Assembly: GCA_913060505.1 (NCBI GenBank) | Contig: CAJXRQ010000003.1 | Coordinates: forward strand, 62,001 to 126,000 | Direction: 5' to 3' | Length of the DNA stretch: 64,000 nt | Origin: an uncultured Desulfovibrio sp. | GTDB taxonomy: Bacteria > Desulfobacterota > Desulfovibrionia > Desulfovibrionales > Desulfovibrionaceae | In this document: positions 44,094 through 52,013 of the stretch, piece by piece | How the letters are laid out: each line of letters begins with the position of its first letter | Position numbering within the stretch: position 1 is the stretch's first letter | Program-made: the position numbers and the translations under genes | Notes under the pieces: generated by a model | Seen by the model: only the letters and a program-made list of their open reading frames with translations | Told to the model about the DNA's origin: nothing | Databases searched by the model: none

Positions 44094-44831
44094 TCATCCT
44101 TTGTTCAGCTTGAAGTTCGATGATTCCGGAGCATGATACCATATGGCCATGGGCAGGCCGCAGCCATCCAGAGGCGGCGATTCCGGCAAGCTCTGCAAAC
44201 GCCCTTTGCTGGCGCAAATCCCCAACACCAGAGCGTCCAGCACGTCGTCCTCGGACAATGTACCGCGCGGATATGCGGCCATGGAGGTTCGCAGCAACTC
44301 TTCCGACCGCGCAAAATGGGCCTGAAGAACATGCAGCCGGTCCAACCCGCCAAGCAGCGTTTTCTTGTAATGGTCCATGGGCGCACCATGCAAGGCCGCA
44401 AAGCATAATTCAGGATGGGCCTCGCGCACAATTTTCGCACGGTTAATGTCACGGCGCAGAACTTCATCCACCTGCCTGATCTTGCTCACGATATTCCACG
44501 CCTGCCGCGATATGCCGCGACCACACAATTGTCGGCTGGTCTCGTTGGCCTGTGAATGATCAGGGCAATCAAGCAACTCGCGTAACGGAGGTGCAAACAC
44601 GCTGGACTTGCGAGGCCCAAGCATTGAGCGGGCGTGCATGTCCGCAGCCCGAACAGGCATGGTCGCGTCCGGCAGGCCGATAGGCATATCCACCAGCATG
44701 GAACGGGCTTCTTCATGGGCTTGCCACAGTTCGGAGAAGGTGTCGAACACTTGCACCACCGTTGCACTGCCTTTACGGAATACCACGGCGACCCAACCGC
44801 CGGCACAGCCGTCAACGCCGATGTATTTCAT
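44094..44831 (-). CDS. DUF429 family protein
   Basis: A 245-residue protein of the DUF429 family, whose fold resembles RNase H and is suspected to be a nuclease. It starts MKYIGVDGCAGGWVAVV with the conserved Asp, then LVDMPIGLPD, RAADMHARSMLG, ISRQAWNI, REAHPELCFAAL (conserved His-Pro-Glu) and SEDDVLDALVL with the second acidic cluster. The ATG at 44831 has GGAG eight bases upstream and starts at the first strand. It ends six bases before the ChaN-PDZ gene start, so both are likely in one transcript. Confidence 0.82.
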   Translation of the reverse strand: MKYIGVDGCAGGWVAVVFRKGSATVVQVFDTFSELWQAHEEARSMLVDMPIGLPDATMPVRAADMHARSMLGPRKSSVFAPPLRELLDCPDHSQANETSRQLCGRGISRQAWNIVSKIRQVDEVLRRDINRAKIVREAHPELCFAALHGAPMDHYKKTLLGGLDRLHVLQAHFARSEELLRTSMAAYPRGTLSEDDVLDALVLGICASKGRLQSLPESPPLDGCGLPMAIWYHAPESSNFKLNKG

Positions 44832-44908
44832 GAACATCTCCGTTGCATTTGGCACTCATGGGCAAAACGTACCCGCCCTCTCGACAAAATCCAAGAAAGA
44901 AACCGTAT

Positions 44909-44941
44909 GAAAAGGCCGGGAACGTTTCCGCCCCCGGCCTT
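44909..44941 (-). terminator. Terminator of the PaaK-like ligase gene
   Basis: Stem AAGGCCGGG/CCCGGCCTT with a 12-base loop; minus strand continues TTTTC. Confidence 0.8.
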
Positions 44942-44963
44942 GATATCTGCAAGATATTGGAAC

Positions 44964-46229
44964 CTAGTCCCAGGTACGCTTGTCCTCGATAGGACGGATC
45001 TGGGGAGGCAGGGTTCCGGGTGCCAGCACCTTGAGCATCGGGCGCAGCTTGATCTTCTCGCGGAACAGATGCAGCAGCTCCTCTTCCTGTTCGAACTGGC
45101 CGGCTTCCACGGAAAGCACCATTTCGTCGATGCCGCCGGGGTTGGTGACTTCGATCTGCCAACGCTTGACGTCCTCGAAGCGAGCCATGACCTGCTCAAC
45201 CTGATGCGGGTATACGAACATGCCCTTGATGCGGGCCGTGGTATCCACGCGGCCGACAATGCCGCCGAGGCGCGGGCTGGTACGTCCGCACGCACACGGG
45301 GAGTTGTCGATGTAGCCAAGGTCGCCCGTGGCCAGACGGATGAGCGGATAGGTCTTGTTGAAAGCCGTGACTACGATCTCGCCCACTTCGCCGTCCTTGA
45401 GCGGAATACCCGTATCCGGGTGGCAGATTTCCACAAAGGCACGGTTGGAGAGGTGCAGGCCGGTCTTGTGGAAGCATTCGTAGCCGATGCAGCCCACGTC
45501 CGCGGTGCCGTAGCCCTGACGCATAATGCAGTCGAACTTTTTCTCCAGCGTGGAACGCATTTTCTCGGAGAATTTCTCGCCGGTCACAAAAGCGGTTTCA
45601 AGGAACAGGTCCTTGCGCAGGGAAAGGCCCATTTCCTCAGCCTTTTGTGCCAGGTGCATCAGGTAGCTGGGCGTACCCACATAACCGGTCACACGCAGCT
45701 TCTGCATGATCTCGATCTGGCTGTTGGTGTTGCCGGGACCAGCAGGAACAACGGCGCAGGAAAGGTTGCGCAACGGTTCTTCAAACATGAGACCGGCCGG
45801 GGCCAGGTGGTAGTTGAAGGTAATCTGGGTGATGTCGCCGGAACGGAATCCTGCGGCATAAAAGCCTTCGGTCCAGCCCCAGTAGTCCTCGGAACGGTCT
45901 TCAGGGTCGAAAATCGGTCCCGGGGAAAGGAACACGCGATTCAGCTCGCCCAGATCTTTGGTCAGCAACCCACCAAGACGCGGTCCCATGGACTGCAAAA
46001 AGATCAATTCTTTTTTCTTGATGATGGGAATGTGTTTGAGATCGTTCATGACCTTGAACTTGTCCACATTGAACTGGGCACGGTCAAAACGCTTTTTCAC
46101 GTCCTCGGAATAGCGGTAGGCGTACGACAGCAATTCCTTGAGTTGCAGCACGCAATATTGCTTGCGTTCGGACTCGTCCAACACTTCCCGGCGGGAATAA
46201 ATGCCTTCGGTTCTATCTTTTCTCGTCAT
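44964..46229 (-). CDS. Phenylacetate-CoA ligase-like acyl-adenylating enzyme
   Basis: A 421-residue member of the ANL superfamily close to PaaK: activates a carboxylic acid with ATP and CoA. IPIIKKKELIFLQ opens the family domain; the adenylate site is MRQGYGTADVGCIGYEC, then VEICHPDTG, GEVGEIVVTAFNKTYPLIRLATGDLG broken near 285, and the C-terminal GRVDTTARIKGMFVYPHQVEQVM. The classic P-loop (T/S-S-G-T-T-G) expected near residue 100 is replaced by LSPGPIFDPE, so ATP handling may differ. Paralogues of this kind are frequent in sulfate reducers and the acid used is unknown. CACSCG-type Cys pair NSPCACGRTS is present as in PaaK. Confidence 0.85.
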   Translation of the reverse strand: MTRKDRTEGIYSRREVLDESERKQYCVLQLKELLSYAYRYSEDVKKRFDRAQFNVDKFKVMNDLKHIPIIKKKELIFLQSMGPRLGGLLTKDLGELNRVFLSPGPIFDPEDRSEDYWGWTEGFYAAGFRSGDITQITFNYHLAPAGLMFEEPLRNLSCAVVPAGPGNTNSQIEIMQKLRVTGYVGTPSYLMHLAQKAEEMGLSLRKDLFLETAFVTGEKFSEKMRSTLEKKFDCIMRQGYGTADVGCIGYECFHKTGLHLSNRAFVEICHPDTGIPLKDGEVGEIVVTAFNKTYPLIRLATGDLGYIDNSPCACGRTSPRLGGIVGRVDTTARIKGMFVYPHQVEQVMARFEDVKRWQIEVTNPGGIDEMVLSVEAGQFEQEEELLHLFREKIKLRPMLKVLAPGTLPPQIRPIEDKRTWD

Positions 46230-46375
46230 ATGTATGCTCCTGATTCACGAAATTTCCTTTCAAGGACGGACAAACTAGCATCCTGAAATATTTTTTTCAA
46301 GAAAAAATTCAAATTCACTGTATTCTCAACAGCTTACATGCAAACTATCTAATATTGGCTCTTTTTGTTTTTTGC

Positions 46376-46404
46376 TTGACAGCGAACACGCACAAGTATA
46401 TCTA
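46376..46404 (+). promoter_or_regulatory. Promoter of the tRNA-Lys/tRNA-Glu unit
   Basis: TTGACA at 46376-46381 and TATCTA at 46399-46404 with 17 bases between; predicted start near 46411, 12 bases before tRNA-Lys. Confidence 0.6.
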
Positions 46405-46422
46405 GACATTCCTTCACGGCGT

Positions 46423-46498
46423 GGGTCGTTAACTCAGTTGGTAGAGTATCTGCCTTTTAAGCAGAGAGTCACTGGTTCGAGCCCAGTACGACCCACCA
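46423..46498 (+). tRNA. tRNA-Lys (anticodon TTT)
   Basis: Full cloverleaf: acceptor GGGTCGT/ACGACCC, D-loop with AGTTGGTAGAG, anticodon arm TCTGC-CTTTTAA-GCAGA, T-arm with GGTTCGAGCC, and encoded CCA at 46496-46498. Confidence 0.98.
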
Positions 46499-46544
46499 CT
46501 TCCGCAAAAGAAGGCAGCCGGAGGGCTGCTTTTCTTATTACAGG

Positions 46545-46622
46545 GTCCCCATCGTCTAGCTTGGCCCAGGACGACGGCCTCTCACGCCGTTAACAGGGGT
46601 TCAAATCCCCTTGGGGACGCCA
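46545..46622 (+). tRNA. tRNA-Glu (anticodon CTC)
   Basis: Acceptor GTCCCCA/TGGGGAC, anticodon arm ACGGC-CTCTCAC-GCCGT, T-arm AGGGGTTCAAATCCCCT and encoded CCA at 46620-46622. Transcribed after tRNA-Lys and followed at once by a terminator. It borders the accessory island. Confidence 0.97.
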
Positions 46623-46639
46623 TATATATTTCAAAAAAA

Positions 46640-46669
46640 GGACTTGGATAAATTCCAAGTCCTTTTTTT
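46640..46669 (+). terminator. Terminator of the tRNA pair; left copy of the island repeat
   Basis: GGACTTGGA-taaa-TTCCAAGTCC plus seven T. The sequence from 46641 to 46672 recurs at 49384-49414 with one base missing, so it also marks the left island edge. Confidence 0.9.
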
Positions 46670-46672
46670 GCG

Positions 46673-47143
46673 CTGGACACAAAGGCGAGGCACAAAACAT
46701 TTTTTGTTTAACGAATCCAGCTTATTAGAAAGGTAATTTTTAGCCCCTACTATCAGTCTCTCACGTCGGCATCAGGGGGCCCCCCCCCTTGGGAGCGCCA
46801 TGTAAAATCAACGGGTTACGTCGAAAGATGTAACCCGTTTTTTATTTGCGTGTCGGCTTACGTGTCGATAGACGCTAAAAAACCTTGAAATTCAATGTTT
46901 CCGGGGCGTTCATTTCCCATCGCATCCAATGTTTCAGGTAAAATCAAACCTGTCTTCAAAACTTGTCAAGCGGTATCTTCGGGAATTGCCTTGCATTTCA
47001 CTGACCACACCATGCATTCGACCGACATTCGACTGCATTCCACCAACACCGCTGAGTTTAGGCCGTTTTGCCCGAAAAACCCGTGATACGCTCCTTGCCA
47101 ATAACGACAGGGTCGTCCGCTTAGTGGCCCGAAGGAGATAAAT
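46673..47143 (+). other. Island left flank: tRNA-like remnant and terminator
   Basis: No coding gene seen. At 46755-46800 the sequence keeps CTCTCACG, a run of G/C where the T-arm would be, and CCCCTTGGGA-GCGCCA, matching the 3' half of the neighbouring tRNA-Glu (CTCTCACG...CCCCTTGGGGACGCCA). It is followed by a second terminator at 46811-46843 just as the real tRNA is. The rest, up to the Rhs start, is without features that I can name. Confidence 0.45.
46811..46843 (+). terminator. Terminator after the tRNA-like remnant
   Basis: Stem ACGGGTTAC/GTAACCCGT with a ten-base loop and six T. Confidence 0.85.
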
Positions 47144-48451
47144 ATGAACGTATTTGAAATGAGGCTGAAGCATGACCGGGACGGTCGAATTGTGGAGAAA
47201 ACGGAAATCGTGGCAGGTCGGCCCGTTGTTTGGAAATATGCCTACGACAAGGCCGGGAGGCTATTCGAGGCGCACCTGAACAACCGACTTATCTGCCAGT
47301 GCTACTATGACAGGGAGGGCCGCCGCCAGCGTGATTACTTTCCGGCCACCGTGGGGCCGAATTATCGCAATTTCCAATACACCCAGGACAACCGGCTGAT
47401 GAGCGCGGGCAACAACGGGTTCACGCACGACAAAAACGGATTCCGTTCCATCTGGTCGAACGGGGGCACATACCATCTGTACGAGTATGCGCCGGATTAC
47501 CGACTGCTCAAGATGGAAGTTGAGAACCAAAACCGCGTCTACACCTTTCGCCACGACGAAGAGGGGCGTCGGGCCGCCAAGTATTTCAACGGACAGCTTG
47601 TGGAGACCTACCAGTGGCTCGATTTCATCCGGCTCAGCGCGTTCCACGACGGGCGCATGGGTTACGAGTTCGGGTATGGGGACAATAAACGGACGCCCTC
47701 GACCATGCGACGCGAGGACGGGGCCGTGTTCACCCTGCACTACGACCAGGTCGGTTCCCTGCGCGTGGTTGCCGACACGAATGGCGACGTGATACAGGAA
47801 ATCCTGTATGACCCCTTCGGCGGGGTAATAGAGGACACTGCTCCGGGCCTGCGCGTACCCATCGGCTTTGCGGGCGGCCTGCATGACCGCGAACTGGGAT
47901 TTGTCCGGTTCGGCTGGCGGGACTACGACACCTTCACCGGCCGGTGGACCGCACCCGACCCCATCGGGGACAAGGGCGGTGATTCTGACTGGTATGGGTA
48001 TTGTTTGGATGATCCGGTCAACGGAGTGGACCCGTTGGGGCTGGAGGGCGGCTTCTGGGGTGGAATGGAAAAGATAGGGGCCGGCCTTGGTCAACTTTGG
48101 GACAAGGCTCCTGCCGGAATTGGCGAAGCCGTGACCAAGGGCGCGAAAGGAGCCGGAGAGGCGTTGAGCAAGACCGCTGATGCCTTTGCGACTAACAAGG
48201 ACTTGCAAAAATATACCGCGATCTCCTTGGGGGCTGGAGCACTCCCCATTGCCGCAGCAGTCGGCACAACAGCAGCGCCTGTCGTTGCAGGAACTGCCAT
48301 GCAGCACCCTGACAAGTTGGCAGCGGCGTCGAAAGCTACTGCGGACTTTGCATCGGGCTGGTTTGATCCGGGTCCACCCCCGCCCTCCGTGTCAGGATAT
48401 GCCGGAAGTGGTACAAAATGGATGTACAATAAGTATAAAAATCGAAAGTAA
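47144..48451 (+). CDS. Short Rhs-family protein with hydrophobic C-terminal tip
   Basis: A 435-residue Rhs protein, far shorter than full-length ones (over 1,000). It contains YD-type repeats (residues 20-220) and the Rhs core end: RFGWRDYDTFTGRWTAPDPIG, then YGYCLDDPVNGVDPLGL at about 285-302, after which variable toxin tips begin. The tip (303-435) is Ala/Gly-rich with a strongly hydrophobic stretch ISLGAGALPIAAAVGTTAAP and no known nuclease motif. No signal peptide or PAAR/VgrG part, so it is an N-terminally cut orphan core or a transplanted module. GAAGGAG precedes the ATG. Part of the tip coding sequence is repeated at 48705-48943. Confidence 0.83.
   Translation: MNVFEMRLKHDRDGRIVEKTEIVAGRPVVWKYAYDKAGRLFEAHLNNRLICQCYYDREGRRQRDYFPATVGPNYRNFQYTQDNRLMSAGNNGFTHDKNGFRSIWSNGGTYHLYEYAPDYRLLKMEVENQNRVYTFRHDEEGRRAAKYFNGQLVETYQWLDFIRLSAFHDGRMGYEFGYGDNKRTPSTMRREDGAVFTLHYDQVGSLRVVADTNGDVIQEILYDPFGGVIEDTAPGLRVPIGFAGGLHDRELGFVRFGWRDYDTFTGRWTAPDPIGDKGGDSDWYGYCLDDPVNGVDPLGLEGGFWGGMEKIGAGLGQLWDKAPAGIGEAVTKGAKGAGEALSKTADAFATNKDLQKYTAISLGAGALPIAAAVGTTAAPVVAGTAMQHPDKLAAASKATADFASGWFDPGPPPPSVSGYAGSGTKWMYNKYKNRK
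48146..48384 (+). repeat. Rhs tip repeat, copy 1
   Basis: About 240 bases inside the Rhs tip that recur at 48705-48943 with roughly nine in ten bases equal by eye, from AGCCGGAGA-GGCGTTGAGC to the proline-rich codons near the end. Confidence 0.85.
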
Positions 48452-48460
48452 GGTCATCAC

Positions 48461-48727
48461 ATGAAAGTCAAGCCCGCTGAAATCGCCATGGGAATCATCT
48501 TTATAGGAATAGGGATGATGGGAATGGGAGAAAAAGAACTGTTTCATTATGACGTTCCTATCCTCTACCCAAAAGTCTTCAGCGCACTTTGTATAGCTGT
48601 AGGCATCGTATGGCTTGTGGTCCCTTGCTTTCTTCGATCACGTAACAAAAAACAGCAGGGTAAAGCCCCCGACGGCACCCACTGTCGGGGGCTTTACCCC
48701 ATACGAAAAGAGCCGGAGAAGCGTTGA
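48461..48727 (+). CDS. Small two-TM protein, putative Rhs immunity
   Basis: An 88-residue membrane protein (helices at about 8-24 and 37-57) starting ten bases after the Rhs stop, the usual place for the cognate immunity gene. Membrane-embedded immunity would fit a membrane-acting toxin tip. Its last 25 codons run through a perfect inverted repeat (48658-48699) and into the second tip copy, so the natural C-terminus may have been shorter. Not matched to a named family. Confidence 0.6.
   Translation: MKVKPAEIAMGIIFIGIGMMGMGEKELFHYDVPILYPKVFSALCIAVGIVWLVVPCFLRSRNKKQQGKAPDGTHCRGLYPIRKEPEKR
48658..48699. repeat. 16-base perfect inverted repeat between Rhs modules
   Basis: GGGTAAAGCCCCCGAC pairs exactly with 48684-48699 around a ten-base loop. 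It is not followed by T, so it is not a normal terminator. It sits immediately before the displaced second tip copy. Confidence 0.8.
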
Positions 48728-49008
48728 GCAAGACGGCCGAGGCATTTGCGACTAACAAGGACTTGCAAAAATATACCGTGATCTCCTTGGGGGCTGGGGC
48801 ACTCCCCATTGCCGCAGCAGTCGGCACGACAGCAGCGCCAGCCATAGTCGGGACTGCCATGCAGCACCCTGACAAGTTGGCAGCAGCGTCGAAAGCTACT
48901 GCGGACTTTGCATCAGGTTTTTTTGACCAAAGCCCTCCCCCGATGTCAGGTCCTGGCATCGAAGGATATGTCGCAAGAACTGCTTATGATTATATGCATG
49001 ACAAATAA
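48705..49008 (+). pseudogene. Displaced second Rhs tip (orphan toxin module)
   Basis: Headless copy of the Rhs C-terminal tip. In the Rhs frame it reads AGEALSKTAEAFATNKDLQK and goes on to 49008 with the same hydrophobic stretch, then a different end (SPPPMSGPGIEGYVARTAYD). There is no core part and only a TTG at 48724 could start it, so it is a silent module of the kind swapped onto Rhs cores by recombination. The 48385-end part differs from copy 1, as expected if specificity lies at the extreme C-terminus. Confidence 0.75.
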
Positions 49009-49019
49009 AAGAGGAAATA

Positions 49020-49277
49020 ATGAGGATGAAAGTGTGGGAATGGGTGATTAGCATACTTTTCATGTTCAATGGCTCCTACATGATACTGAATGATGACTAT
49101 CAAGTCAGGGGGCATGCCATATACCCTTGGGTAGCATACGTCGTATTCTGTATTGGGCTTGCAATCCCCATTCTCGCTTGGTTTCTCCGTTCTCCCTCCC
49201 GCAAACCGACGAAGCAACAGATAGAAAGCCCGCTGTCGAAAACTGCCGTCGGGGGGGGCCCAAATATTCCCCCATGA
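49020..49277 (+). CDS. Small two-TM protein, putative immunity for the second tip
   Basis: An 85-residue membrane protein with helices at about 6-22 and 37-58, starting 11 bases after the displaced tip; GAGGAAATA lies upstream of ATG. Layout and topology mirror the 48461-48727 protein (short N-tail, NDDY/HYD-type loop, second helix followed by a basic RSPSRKP tail), though sequence similarity is low. Likely the matching immunity protein of module 2. Confidence 0.6.
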   Translation: MRMKVWEWVISILFMFNGSYMILNDDYQVRGHAIYPWVAYVVFCIGLAIPILAWFLRSPSRKPTKQQIESPLSKTAVGGGPNIPP

Positions 49278-49666
49278 AGGGATAGCCTCTCAACTAAAAT
49301 GGAATTTAGACACAAATCCTGGGGCATTTGTGGCACCTACTGAACACTGTAACAACCTAACTTACTTAAACTATTGACTAAAAGACTTGGATAAATTCCA
49401 AGCCTTTTTTTGCGTTTACACACGCTTTCTGTACATATCTTGCAAAAAAAACCAAAGGCGAATGGACAAAGGATGGCAAGGCGTAATAACGTCCCCCCCT
49501 GTCAGACGGCATATTGAAGAGGATCCTCAAAAATTGAGCAGGCCCGCAACACCGTCAACAGGCAGCTTCCACTCTTTCGATCCATAAATTTAAGCGGTAC
49601 AGGCCTAAAGCGACCACTTGGAGCCCATATCATTCACAGCGCTGACCCCATTGGACTGCTGAAAAA
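49278..49666. other. Island right flank
   Basis: No gene seen. Contains the right copy of the tRNA-Glu terminator sequence (49384-49414) and the leader of the carbamoyltransferase gene. No integrase or transposase is present. Confidence 0.5.
49384..49414 (+). repeat. Right copy of the tRNA-Glu terminator repeat
   Basis: GACTTGGATAAATTCCAAG-CCTTTTTTTGCG, equal to 46641-46672 except for one missing T. The two copies bracket the Rhs modules and look like the direct repeats left by insertion next to a tRNA gene. Confidence 0.75.
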
Positions 49667-51805
49667 ATGAAAACAGAAAAAACACGCATCCTCGGAATCT
49701 CAGCTTTTTACCACGACAGTGCAGCCTGCATCCTGATTGACGGGGAGCTTATGGCCGCAGTTCAGGAGGAGCGCTTTACCAGGGTCAAAAACGATGCGTC
49801 GTTCCCGAGCAACGCCATTCAATATTGTCTGGACACGATCAACGGTAAAATCGAAGAGATCGACTTCATAGTCTTTTACGACAAACCCATCCCCACTTTT
49901 GACAGATTGCTGTTGAGCTACCTGTCGACTGCTCCAGCCGGGCTATCCTCCTGGTTAAAGTCAATGCCGTTGTGGCTGAAGCACAAGCTTCATCTTCCAC
50001 AAATCATCAGAAAGGAATTGGGCTACGAAGGAGAGATACTCTTCTCGGAGCATCATGAGGCCCATGCAGCCGCTGCATTTTATCCCTCCCCGTTTCAGGA
50101 AGCCGCCATCCTGACCATTGACGGGGTTGGAGAATGGGCGACGACCAGCTACGGGGTTGGCAAGGCAGGAACAATCGACCTTCTCAGGGAATTGCATTTC
50201 CCGGACTCCCTCGGCCTGCTGTATTCGGCGTTTACCTATTTTACAGGATTCCGCGTAAATTCGGGAGAATACAAACTCATGGGGCTCGCCCCGTACGGCA
50301 AGCCGATATACAAGGACGTCATCCTCGACAACCTAGTGGATGTAAAGCCTGACGGTTCATTGCGCCTCAACATGGAATATTTCGATTTTCTGGGTGGCCT
50401 GCGGATGACATCCCAAAAATTCGAAAGCCTTTTTGACGGTCCGCGCAGGAAACCCGAAACAAGACTCTCCCGAAGAGAAATGGACATTGCTGCAAGCATT
50501 CAGTCTGTCACTGAAAGTGTGATGCTCAAAATGGGCTTTCATATTTTCAATGAAACGGGAATGGAAAGACTCTGCCTGGCAGGAGGGGTGGCCTTAAACT
50601 GCTCGGCGGTGGGTCGACTTTTGCGAGAAGGCCCGTTCAAGGAAATTTGGGTCCAGCCCGCAGCTGGAGACGCGGGCAGCGCCATGGGCGCGGCTCTGCT
50701 CGTTTGGCACAGACTCCTTCAAAAGGAGCGCAGCGCTCCGGATGAAGACCGCCCCTTCTCGCCATATCTTGGGCCGTCTTATGCGCAGGACGAAATCAGG
50801 ACGTTCCTTGAAAAAAGAAATGTGCCATACCATCTCATGGATGCCGGAAACAGATCGAAAATCGTTGCGGAGCAGCTCGCTGAGGGCAAAATAGTAGGCT
50901 ATATGGCCGGACGGATGGAATACGGTCCACGAGCATTGGGCGCCAGAAGCATCATAGCCGATTCCAGAGGTAAACACACGAAAGACCGGATCAACCTGAA
51001 AATAAAATTCAGGGAATCTTTTAGGCCGTTTGCCCCTGCGGTAATGCAGGAAAAAGCTCATGAAATTTTTGAATTGGAACGCCCCAGTCCATATATGACA
51101 CTTATCACGCACGTTCGCGAGTCACAAAATCTTTATCCTGCGGTCACGCATGTGGATAATTCTTCCAGAATCCAGACGGTCAGCTCTGGAAACAAAAAAG
51201 ACTTTCACGATGTGATCAAGGCGTTCAATGCAATGACAGGCTGCCCAATCGTCGTTAACACCAGCTTCAACGTCAGAGGGGAGCCGATTGTATGTACGCC
51301 GGAAGACGCATATAATTGTTTCATGCGGACGGGAATAGACGTCCTAGTTATGGAAGACATCATTCTCTTCAAAGAAGAACAACCGCCTCATGAGGAAAGG
51401 GCTTCCATGGCTTGCGTGACAAAGATTGAAAGCCGATCCATGAGGAAAGCCAGCATAACCTTTGCCGCGTCATGCATGGTGCCGGTAATAATTGGATTGT
51501 TTTCCCATCGAATGCTTTTAAGTCTGATATTTGGTCTGTTGGCGTGCGCCGGGCTAGCTGTTGCAATTTTCCCAATATTTTTAAAGCCTGTTTACCGGGC
51601 CGCTCAATTTGCGGCAAACAAAATAAGGCACGCGTTGTCTGTTTTTGTCTTGACGGTAGTATTTTTCACTGTCATTTCCCCGGCAGGCCTGTTTTTAAAA
51701 CTATTCGGTAAAACCCCCATTCCCTTACGCCCGGATGCGCTGAAAAAAAGTTATTGGCTCGATCATCAGTCAGCGGACAAAGAGAATCTCTATAAAAGAT
51801 TTTAA
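49667..51805 (+). CDS. Carbamoyltransferase (NodU/CmcH family) fused to an SxtJ-like membrane domain
   Basis: Transfers a carbamoyl group from carbamoyl phosphate, via carbamoyl-AMP, to a hydroxyl of a sugar or metabolite. The 712-residue chain has the N-terminal domain (1-345: ILGISAFYHDSAACIL, EHHEAHAAAAFYPS with metal His residues, TIDGVGEWAT, RVNSGEYKLMGLAPYG) and the C-terminal domain (about 375-565: GRMEYGPRALGARSI, FRPFAPAV, NTSFNVRGEPIV). From about 600 on there are three hydrophobic helices ending LFGKTPIPLRPDALKKSYWL, a pattern that in other genomes is a separate SxtJ-family gene next to the carbamoyltransferase. The fusion should hold the enzyme at the inner membrane. Confidence 0.88.
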   Translation: MKTEKTRILGISAFYHDSAACILIDGELMAAVQEERFTRVKNDASFPSNAIQYCLDTINGKIEEIDFIVFYDKPIPTFDRLLLSYLSTAPAGLSSWLKSMPLWLKHKLHLPQIIRKELGYEGEILFSEHHEAHAAAAFYPSPFQEAAILTIDGVGEWATTSYGVGKAGTIDLLRELHFPDSLGLLYSAFTYFTGFRVNSGEYKLMGLAPYGKPIYKDVILDNLVDVKPDGSLRLNMEYFDFLGGLRMTSQKFESLFDGPRRKPETRLSRREMDIAASIQSVTESVMLKMGFHIFNETGMERLCLAGGVALNCSAVGRLLREGPFKEIWVQPAAGDAGSAMGAALLVWHRLLQKERSAPDEDRPFSPYLGPSYAQDEIRTFLEKRNVPYHLMDAGNRSKIVAEQLAEGKIVGYMAGRMEYGPRALGARSIIADSRGKHTKDRINLKIKFRESFRPFAPAVMQEKAHEIFELERPSPYMTLITHVRESQNLYPAVTHVDNSSRIQTVSSGNKKDFHDVIKAFNAMTGCPIVVNTSFNVRGEPIVCTPEDAYNCFMRTGIDVLVMEDIILFKEEQPPHEERASMACVTKIESRSMRKASITFAASCMVPVIIGLFSHRMLLSLIFGLLACAGLAVAIFPIFLKPVYRAAQFAANKIRHALSVFVLTVVFFTVISPAGLFLKLFGKTPIPLRPDALKKSYWLDHQSADKENLYKRF

Positions 51806-51822
51806 ACATGTGCAGGCACAAA

Positions 51823-51981
51823 ATGAAACGTACATCATTGTTGCAGGAATTTCGGGAATACCTCAAAACCCATAAACGTTACTGGCTTTTCCCACTTATT
51901 CTAACCATGGTGCTTATCGGACTAGTCGTTTTTGTTGGGCAAAATACAGTGGTAGGAACATTCATCTACGCCTTGTTTTGA
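51823..51981 (+). CDS. DUF5989 family small membrane protein
   Basis: A 52-residue protein (MKRTSLLQEFREYLKTHKRY, then one hydrophobic helix and a short tail ending IYALF). It has the E-x-L-x-x-x-K-K/R-x-W-W/L-x-P start and single helix of the DUF5989 family, whose genes accompany carbamoyltransferase/SxtJ pairs. It begins 17 bases after the carbamoyltransferase stop. Role unknown; perhaps an assembly or anchoring subunit. Confidence 0.72.
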   Translation: MKRTSLLQEFREYLKTHKRYWLFPLILTMVLIGLVVFVGQNTVVGTFIYALF

Positions 51982-52013
51982 CATCGGCATAAGAATCTCA
52001 CCAATAATACGAA

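Noticed and set aside
44634-46286. Plus-strand frame of 550 codons opposite the PaaK-like ligase
   Set aside because: Shadow frame with no start signal; the minus-strand gene has clear adenylation motifs.
46776-46790. Run of G and C near the tRNA-like remnant as a strong terminator
   Set aside because: No T tail and it fits better as degraded T-arm/acceptor sequence; the true terminator follows at 46811.
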